This document shows, one piece after another, positions 57,576 to 64,000 of a stretch of 64,000 bases of DNA. Source of the DNA: Yamadazyma tenuis (taxonomy: Eukaryota > Ascomycota > Pichiomycetes > Serinales > Debaryomycetaceae); contig NC_089466.1 of assembly GCF_029203305.1 (NCBI RefSeq), forward strand, positions 186,001-250,000, read 5' to 3'. A program made the translations under genes and the position numbers. The notes under the pieces are model-generated. The model saw only the letters and a program-made list of their open reading frames with translations, ran no database searches and had not been told where the DNA came from. Each line of letters starts with the position of its first letter. Within the stretch, counting starts at the first letter, position 1.

Positions 57576-60125
57576 CTATATGCTACTTGGGAAGAAGTCC
57601 TTGAATATCTCGTCAATATAGAAACCTGAAGAACCGGCATCAAGACATGAGTCAAACACCGTATCCTCACCGATATCCAAGGCCAGCTCCGCAATTGAAC
57701 AGTCAAGGGGACTATGTTGCTGGTGCTCAGATTCGTTTTTGCTTAGTGCTATGATCAATAGCCACAAAGCATCGGTGTTTTCAGGCATGACATTCATAAA
57801 TTCACTGGCCATCAAGGATGACCGGTTAGACATTGACTTGCTGATCATGGTGATGAGTCGAGTGGTATTTTCGTTGGTCAAACCATACCCGTTGGGAGGC
57901 ACTGCGGTGCCAAAAGTGGAGCAAAAGGTGGGTTTGCGAACTTCAGTCAAAAGTAACGATAAAACCTTACTGTTCTTCCAGGGTGTATAGTATCTGTTTC
58001 CCAATACCAGTAAGAAGTTCAACAATACATCTAGAGCCCTGGACAAAAGACTTTTTAACACAAACAAGTTGGGTCGAAGGTCGGAAAGCTCTTGCGGCTG
58101 ATCAAGAAGCATTTCAACTTTGGTCAAAAGTGATAAATTGATCACAGAAGCCAAGTATATGAACGAGTGGATGCTTGGAGTGGTTATCAACTCATTGACG
58201 TTTTCAAATATCGGCTTATCGTTGATGACCGATGTTTCCATCACTGTGTGGAATTGTTCATAGAATACTTTGAGTGACTTGTGGAGATATTCTAAGGCAA
58301 CCTCGTCTTTTCCAATACTATAGCAGTAGTTTGAAAAATGGAAGTTTAAGGCCATATTTGCACCTCCCATTTGACAAAGATACTTGATCTTGAATGTTTT
58401 GAAGTAGTAGGTAGAAATTTCCCAGCTCTCTCGATCTGGAAAAAATGCTGCCCGTGCATGCTGGGTTCGAGACTCAGTTAAAAGGTTCATACATTCACCT
58501 AGGGTGTTGCTGATATCTCGCATAGAGAACTTCTCGTTAACATTGGAAACAGCAGAAAACACCTTTTGTAGTGGCTGCTTGTAAGAGGTGACCCCATCCA
58601 TCAGATTCAAGATCACTCTTTCAACCTTCAAGTCCTTAAAATTGGCGTTTCTATCATTAAGATACGGGAATTTCACGTCAACTGAAAAGTTGGAACCAGT
58701 ACTCGAGTAACCTGTCACCAATGCACTCGAAACATCCAAGATATACAACAAGTGCCAGAGTTTACGACCCACATGGTTCATTCTTTCGTTCTTATTGCCA
58801 TCTGGGAATTTATCGGGTTCTCGATGAAGTCCCAATGAGTAAGCCATTTGCATCAATAATGCCGAAAATACCTGAGGTTCACTAGAGTTCGGTTCATCTC
58901 CGTACTCAGGCCCATATATTTGGTAGTATCTGATTAAGGTTGCCAATTGTAAAACTACCAAGTTAGAAGAATTGACAAGATTGAACAAGTTCAAACACAT
59001 TTGGGCCACGTTAGAGACTTCCCAATTTACTGGATTAGTCATCAAATACTTCAAATCTTGAGCCGCTTGGGAGGTGCTAGCACTGTAAATATTTTGTTCA
59101 TTAACAGCTCTTATGTTCGAAAACAACGAAAGGTAAGTCAACCGTAGAAACACTAAAAGCATACCAACGTAAGCAAAGTCTAACTTTTGTTGCATGTTAA
59201 GAGTGTGAATCGGTTCATCCTTCAAGCTACGAGGTCCTATTATCCTTTCGAAGTTGGATATGCACTCGAACTCATCCACTATGCCGAAAAAAGGCACCAA
59301 ATTGGAAAAGAACCGATCCAACAACATCCAAACCACCTTCTTTTTGGGCAAAACCATCTTAATCTTTGTGAGTAACTTTCTGGTGCCTCTGATATCCCCT
59401 TCAAAGAACAGTAGGCCGAAAAGCTTTGCTTTTTCGTTGAAGAGGTTTTTCTTCGATAAGATCGCAATGTCCGATTGGTCCTTCATCATACGGATACTCT
59501 CATACTCCCCAAGTTCGTCATACTTCTGTTCCAAACTCAATGAGCCTCGGTAGTCTCCAGTCTCATGGGAATTAAGGGAGCTCATCAACTTGTCTTTGCC
59601 CAGAGTGTTGTTGAAGCTCATATACACTTTGCTCAAGATTGGATCTGCTCGTAGAATCGAGTCGGACGTCCAGGGACCAAAGTGACCGTTCCTAGGACCG
59701 GCATCGTTGCGACTACAGTTGTACACCTGAGGCAGAATCACCATGTCGTGGTCATCTTCGTCTGCCACATTCGAGACAGAATCATCGTGAATGAGACTTG
59801 CTACACTCAACCGCTTGGAGGGTATCGCACTTGAAGTCGTTGACGTCGACAGCACCGAGTTTGTTGGTGACTTTTGTGTACTGGAGTTCGAAGGACTTGG
59901 CCCTTGAGCAAGACGGGCCTCTAGTTCACGAGTTTTGAGTTGCAATCGTTTTAAAAGCACCAATCGGTCAGTTGATGGGGGGTTGTTAGCAAAAGGGACA
60001 GTTCCATAAACACACTTCGTACCGTATTTTGCACACATGGAGCAAGGAGTCTGCTTGTCACACCTGACTTTTCTGCTTCGACAGGGTTGACAAACTGAAG
60101 TTGGACGTGATCTTTTAATGGGCAT
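57576..60125 (-). CDS. Zn2Cys6 transcription factor, array member 2
   Basis: The 849-aa protein has the zinc cluster at Cys12, 15, 22, 28, 31 and 38 (CQPCRSRKVRC), then a coiled-coil-like segment (LKRLQLKTRELEARL), a Ser/Thr-rich linker and the middle homology region. That region includes NWEVSNVAQMCLNLF, YSLGLHREP and GRKLWHLLYILD, which recur in members 3 and 4. ATG 60125 is the start. Pathway and target genes are unknown. Confidence 0.92.
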   Translation of the reverse strand: MPIKRSRPTSVCQPCRSRKVRCDKQTPCSMCAKYGTKCVYGTVPFANNPPSTDRLVLLKRLQLKTRELEARLAQGPSPSNSSTQKSPTNSVLSTSTTSSAIPSKRLSVASLIHDDSVSNVADEDDHDMVILPQVYNCSRNDAGPRNGHFGPWTSDSILRADPILSKVYMSFNNTLGKDKLMSSLNSHETGDYRGSLSLEQKYDELGEYESIRMMKDQSDIAILSKKNLFNEKAKLFGLLFFEGDIRGTRKLLTKIKMVLPKKKVVWMLLDRFFSNLVPFFGIVDEFECISNFERIIGPRSLKDEPIHTLNMQQKLDFAYVGMLLVFLRLTYLSLFSNIRAVNEQNIYSASTSQAAQDLKYLMTNPVNWEVSNVAQMCLNLFNLVNSSNLVVLQLATLIRYYQIYGPEYGDEPNSSEPQVFSALLMQMAYSLGLHREPDKFPDGNKNERMNHVGRKLWHLLYILDVSSALVTGYSSTGSNFSVDVKFPYLNDRNANFKDLKVERVILNLMDGVTSYKQPLQKVFSAVSNVNEKFSMRDISNTLGECMNLLTESRTQHARAAFFPDRESWEISTYYFKTFKIKYLCQMGGANMALNFHFSNYCYSIGKDEVALEYLHKSLKVFYEQFHTVMETSVINDKPIFENVNELITTPSIHSFIYLASVINLSLLTKVEMLLDQPQELSDLRPNLFVLKSLLSRALDVLLNFLLVLGNRYYTPWKNSKVLSLLLTEVRKPTFCSTFGTAVPPNGYGLTNENTTRLITMISKSMSNRSSLMASEFMNVMPENTDALWLLIIALSKNESEHQQHSPLDCSIAELALDIGEDTVFDSCLDAGSSGFYIDEIFKDFFPSSI

Positions 60126-60558
60126 GTGAGATCTGGGAGTTGATGTTCAAGGTTTAGGAACCAGCAAGTTTGTGGAGGGACTAACTGGGTTTGTGGATGA
60201 AGAAACTGGGTTGTGGCCCAATAAGTGACCGGGTGTGAGGGTTTGAAATGAAAATAGTAAGTGTATGCTGCTTCACTAATGATGGACGTAAATAACCTGG
60301 GGTTGGGGTTGGGGTGTGGGGGTGAGATGCATGGATAGCTATACAAACACTAGAACAATAAAAAATGAGCAAACACCAGAAGTCTAGTTCAAGAGCCAGC
60401 AAGATGAGTGTCAAACAACCAATAAGGCCAAGCTAACCTTATAATGCCTTCGAGAGGGTTGTAAAAATTGGTGATACAAAAATCAACCTGCAGTGACATC
60501 GCGCACCTCAATCAATGCGAGCATGAAATGTCGTCAGTGTTCATTAATATTCTACTTT
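60126..60558. other. Promoter region of array member 2, with G-quadruplex motif
   Basis: These 433 bases lie between the start of member 2 and the stop of member 3. They include the G-rich tract at 60299-60322. Nothing else is evident. Confidence 0.5.
60299..60322 (+). promoter_or_regulatory. G-quadruplex motif, GGGGTT repeats
   Basis: Four G runs (60299-60302, 60305-60308, 60311-60314 and 60318-60322) are separated by TT, TT and TGT, a canonical G-quadruplex pattern on the non-template strand side of array member 2, about 175 bases upstream of its ATG. Confidence 0.7.
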
Positions 60559-62559
60559 CTAAGCGCTAGTGTCTCTCCAGCAACCGTGACCCCGGATAGA
60601 CAACACCTGGAGCCACACTGGGTCACCTGTCTGGATATTCAAATCACGAAGAGTTTCTGCAAACTGCAAATCGTCGAGTGCGCTTGAAATTACTTCAACC
60701 ACTTGTGGAATCTGCCGAGTACTGTACGAATCCAGGAGAATTTGGTTGTAGATGATGTTGTTCATCTTCACGAGTCGCCAGGAGTAGTAGCAGCTCGAGG
60801 CAAAGTCCAGCATTAGGCTCATAAAAAACTCTGTTCCTTGTGCAATCGCATCGCGAGTTTCTCCTCCGGTATTAGCCAAGAGCCCAAGATGTAATTCCAC
60901 GATTCTGTTGAGCACTGCTTGGATTGGCAAAACTAAGGCGATTCGGCATAATCTCTCCTGTCCCACTGGTTGATTCTCACGAAGCTCGACCAACACTTCG
61001 TTTATAATGGGTAGAATATTCCGGTATATCTTTGTCCAAAGGTCTACGCAATTACGCAAAAACCGTTCTTCAGTAGACGTTTTCAGAATACGCCAGAGCA
61101 TTCTGGCTCGGAATGCCAATGCAAAACAACTGTTGAAGAGATAGTACTGGAGCCTGAGAGACTTCATAAAAAGGTGTTCAGGGTCAGCTGAGTGTGACAC
61201 AAGCTTTTCAAAGAGTGGTGAATCGGCGATTAGATTATTGGCGTGGGTTTGGAATTTCTTGGAGAGCGACTTGAACTTGAACTTCTTTTCCAAGTTGAAT
61301 AACGACTTCTTGAATGGCTTGATACGTTCTAGTGTGCTCTCAGCATGACCTAGAACAAATTGGGTGATTTCTTCAAGACCAGTATCTATATTATTGGAGT
61401 TTATTGCATTCATATAGGGGGCCTTGGTATCATGGAGAAATTTGAATTGATTCAGAACATTCCCTGAAGGTCCGGTGGTCTTATTGTCGGTGATGCTGGT
61501 GAAGTACCAGAGTTTCCGACGCAAATTGAACAACTTCCCATCTTCACCGCGGGGATTCAAGATCAATGGATCTCGGTGCAACCCCAACAGATAAGCTTTC
61601 TGAATGACGACCGATGCCAACAATCCCGACGAGTTTTGCTCAAGGCCTTCTCCAATATCTGGTGCAGTAATGTGGAACACTTTGAGAGTGAGTAATAGCT
61701 GGAAATAATCGAGATCCGTATACCTTATTATATCATATCGATTGGCACATTCAGTAGCTAGTTCCAAAGCTTTTGCATCCACAGATGGGAGAGAACTATT
61801 GTTCAAGTAACTGAGTCTAATTACCAAAAGCAACTGCCCGAAGAATATAAACGATTTGTCATTATGAATCTTCACAATATGGTCGGCATCAGTACCGACC
61901 AAAATATCGATTTCATGCCTGAAACTCTCCTCGTCAAACAACGGCATAAAAACATGAAGCATCTTGAAGAAGTAGTCAATCAACACCTTGATGTCTTTGT
62001 TTTCCGGCAACATTCGTATGATTTTCTGGAGAAGGAGTTCATTGCTGTGAGCAGAAAACGGCATCACCAAAAGCACCAACCGAGCACTAGAAGGACTCGG
62101 TATATCATATAATATACGAAACTCATTATTAGATTCCAACAAGTTATTGAATATCTTCTCCACTCCCGGTTGTATCTTCATCATCGCTGCATAACTGAGA
62201 GGACCTAGAAACTGGCCCTTTTCCATAGGATCATAATCGTCAAATAAACAGAATTCGTCATCAAAGTTATCATCGGTCTCATCGTCCAGGTCACTTTCGA
62301 AACCATCATTGAAGTCACTGTCGGATTCGCTGAATCCTCTGATGTTGATGTCATTTACCCGTTTGTCCAAGGTATCGATTCGATTAATGAGCTTGCGAAC
62401 CAACCTGAGTTCACTCGACTCTAAAGGAACAACCCCTGCCGGATACTCACACACTGGATTATTGAACTTCACACATGAGGAACATGGTGATTCCTTGTTA
62501 CATCTGATTTTCCGTTTCTTGCAAAAACCACACACAACAGTGCTTCGTGATTTGGTCAT
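60559..62559 (-). CDS. Zn2Cys6 transcription factor, array member 3
   Basis: The 666-aa protein has the zinc cluster at Cys10, 13, 20, 26, 29 and 37 (CGFCKKRKIRC). A short coiled coil (LRLVRKLINRIDTLDKRV), an acidic Asp/Glu stretch (about 75-105) and the regulatory domain follow, with YLLGLHRDP and LRRKLWYFTSITD as in the other array members. ATG 62559 is the start. It is the shortest complete member. Targets are unknown. Confidence 0.92.
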   Translation of the reverse strand: MTKSRSTVVCGFCKKRKIRCNKESPCSSCVKFNNPVCEYPAGVVPLESSELRLVRKLINRIDTLDKRVNDINIRGFSESDSDFNDGFESDLDDETDDNFDDEFCLFDDYDPMEKGQFLGPLSYAAMMKIQPGVEKIFNNLLESNNEFRILYDIPSPSSARLVLLVMPFSAHSNELLLQKIIRMLPENKDIKVLIDYFFKMLHVFMPLFDEESFRHEIDILVGTDADHIVKIHNDKSFIFFGQLLLVIRLSYLNNSSLPSVDAKALELATECANRYDIIRYTDLDYFQLLLTLKVFHITAPDIGEGLEQNSSGLLASVVIQKAYLLGLHRDPLILNPRGEDGKLFNLRRKLWYFTSITDNKTTGPSGNVLNQFKFLHDTKAPYMNAINSNNIDTGLEEITQFVLGHAESTLERIKPFKKSLFNLEKKFKFKSLSKKFQTHANNLIADSPLFEKLVSHSADPEHLFMKSLRLQYYLFNSCFALAFRARMLWRILKTSTEERFLRNCVDLWTKIYRNILPIINEVLVELRENQPVGQERLCRIALVLPIQAVLNRIVELHLGLLANTGGETRDAIAQGTEFFMSLMLDFASSCYYSWRLVKMNNIIYNQILLDSYSTRQIPQVVEVISSALDDLQFAETLRDLNIQTGDPVWLQVLSIRGHGCWRDTSA

Positions 62560-62621
62560 AGTTCATTATTTTGTAATCGCGTTATTGATTCGTATATTAT
62601 AGTCGCATTTGTACAACTCTT

Positions 62622-64000
62622 TTACCCTAAAGTAGAGATAACATCCTTATAAAAGTCGTCAAGACTGAAGTCTTCCTTGTGCTCTTTCATAGATAACATA
62701 AGGAGCCACAACAGGTCTCCATCATCACCCGCTTCTACTTTTTGATCAAATCGGTCGGAGGCTGCATATCCATCAGTTGAAATGAACGGATAGTCACTAG
62801 GAATTGAAGCAGAATAGAACGTCTGGTTAATTTCAAACTCGTTGATAGCTTTTGTCAAAGAAGACACTAAAATTCTGATGCAGTTGGTGGTAAATCCAAA
62901 ATTCCCAGTGCAATTCACTCTTTGTTTGATCCTGTCCAAGTTCACCTTGCTGGTCAAATGTTCATAAATCTTAGTGAACTTCCAACTTGCGTAGCACAGG
63001 CTGGAGAGAAGTCGATTAATGTCTCGGAAAAAACTGCCTAACTTCATCAAAAGGATTTCAAGGTCTGTAGTTTCCAAGTCGATTATCCTCAATTTTATAA
63101 GGGTTGAAGCGATAATGAGAGACACTCTCTGGACAGTCACAAGTAAACGAGGAAAGAAGACGAACCTGAGCATTTTCCCTTTACTTTCAGGGTTTAGAAA
63201 CGCTCGGTCAATCAATGGCAATACCGACTTTCCAATAACATTGAAGATTCTGATCAAATAGGTGATTCCTTTTGCGGGTTTATTTATGGTCAAATAGTGT
63301 CCATAAAGCATGTTGCACATTGATATTAAAACGTACCCGGTAGAAATGTAGAACTTCACAGTGTACGAGTGGTACATTCTCATTGCCACTATATCATTAC
63401 TTTCATGGAGGTACCATTGGAAAAGCTTTATGGTGTTCTTCAAGTTGGCAAAACAGGACTCAACCACCTGGAAAGATGAACCGACGTTCACCTTTTCATC
63501 GGAGGCATGGATAACATACAACTTGTTCAAGCTCTGGAAAGACCGCTTCATATGGACAAACATTCTGATCGAATGCTTATCAACCTCGAGGTCGAGGGCG
63601 TTTGCATCTCTTATATCATCACTTGCTACTGGCACCGAAGTGTTGAAAAAAGACTTACCAACGTTGGAGGGGTGGCCCAGAGTTAACATACTGGAATGGT
63701 CATGTAGACAAATTAGATACCAGAACTTTTTCCTAAGGTTGTCTTCGCTTCGATTGGAGGTATGCGAATCTTGATGTAGACCTAACGAGAGACCAATTTG
63801 CAACATTACTGTGTTGATCATCTGAACTTCGTCATCGTCTATCTCTTCTGATACTTCAGGGCTTTCGATTCGCCAGATCCTGATAAACATCAAAAATTGA
63901 AGAATGGTGAAGTTGGACTTGCCGAACAAATCAAACTGATTAAGAAATATCTGGGCAAGTTGATACACTTGCCAGTTTTTAGCAGTGTTATGATCACAGT
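62622..64000 (-). CDS. Zn2Cys6-type transcription factor, array member 4, 5' end outside window
   Basis: The frame is open from its stop at 62622 to the right edge, at least 458 codons, so the N-terminal zinc cluster lies beyond the window. What is visible is the regulatory domain: NWQVYQLAQIFLNQFDLF, LSLGLHQDS and LRKKFWYLICLHDHSS. All line up with members 2 and 3 (NWEVSNVAQMCLNLF, LGLHRDP, RRKLWYF). The apparent start at 63968 is not an ATG. The stop is 62 bases upstream of the member 3 ATG, so the two genes are packed closely. Confidence 0.85.
   Translation of the reverse strand, partial: CDHNTAKNWQVYQLAQIFLNQFDLFGKSNFTILQFLMFIRIWRIESPEVSEEIDDDEVQMINTVMLQIGLSLGLHQDSHTSNRSEDNLRKKFWYLICLHDHSSMLTLGHPSNVGKSFFNTSVPVASDDIRDANALDLEVDKHSIRMFVHMKRSFQSLNKLYVIHASDEKVNVGSSFQVVESCFANLKNTIKLFQWYLHESNDIVAMRMYHSYTVKFYISTGYVLISMCNMLYGHYLTINKPAKGITYLIRIFNVIGKSVLPLIDRAFLNPESKGKMLRFVFFPRLLVTVQRVSLIIASTLIKLRIIDLETTDLEILLMKLGSFFRDINRLLSSLCYASWKFTKIYEHLTSKVNLDRIKQRVNCTGNFGFTTNCIRILVSSLTKAINEFEINQTFYSASIPSDYPFISTDGYAASDRFDQKVEAGDDGDLLWLLMLSMKEHKEDFSLDDFYKDVISTLG

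Overview
This is nuclear chromosomal DNA of a budding yeast of the CUG-Ser1 ("CTG") clade, probably a member of the Debaryomycetaceae; I cannot name the species. Genes are compact and mostly intronless. The three introns I could place use GTATGT or GTAAGT donors and a TACTAAC branch site. A nuclear complex I subunit is present, which Saccharomyces lacks. The best evidence for the altered code is in the CAC2 gene, where CTG codons fall on Ser positions of WD-repeat signatures, and in HEX1. Proteins translated with the standard code therefore carry Leu where Ser is probably inserted.

Layout. 1-11 kb: a complex I iron-sulfur subunit, then MSG5/CPP1, HOS4, a spliced DUF2011-like gene, COG5 and SEC24; this order matches the ancestor of two duplicated S. 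cerevisiae blocks. 12-20 kb: a cysteine-free glutaredoxin-like membrane protein, a secreted hexosaminidase, the convergent pair CTR86/THR4 (their 3' ends overlap) and TAM41. 20-24 kb: a WOPR-family regulator with about 3 kb of gene-poor DNA upstream. 24-30 kb: SAP30, CUE1, CAC2, vacuolar aminopeptidase APE1 and a small tail-anchored protein. 30-43 kb: STE20, CUE2, spliced RFC3, MID1, a universal-stress-domain protein, an FMP42-type transporter and an intron-bearing tRNA-Ser(GCU). 43-50 kb: an MNN1-family protein without a recognisable DXD motif, a spliced orphan, RPB8, a small secretory-route orphan, a second FMP42-type transporter and two small genes overlapping by four bases. 50-64 kb: ADE6, RPS3, then at least four Zn2Cys6 regulators in tandem on the minus strand, the last running off the right edge.

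Most genes are housekeeping genes and form no single pathway. Several adjacent pairs (THR4-CTR86, SAP30-CUE1, RFC3-MID1, and the MSG5 to SEC24 block) are also neighbours in S. cerevisiae, which supports the assignments. Regulatory hints agree with function: MCB/SCB-like boxes next to RFC3 and CAC2, a TGACTC box before ADE6 and an RRPE-like element before RPS3. I saw no transposon, LTR, CRISPR array, rRNA or viral sequence. The parts most likely to hold something undescribed are the overlapping small-gene pair, the cysteine-free glutaredoxin-like protein, the DXD-less MNN1 homologue, the WOPR upstream desert and the regulator array.
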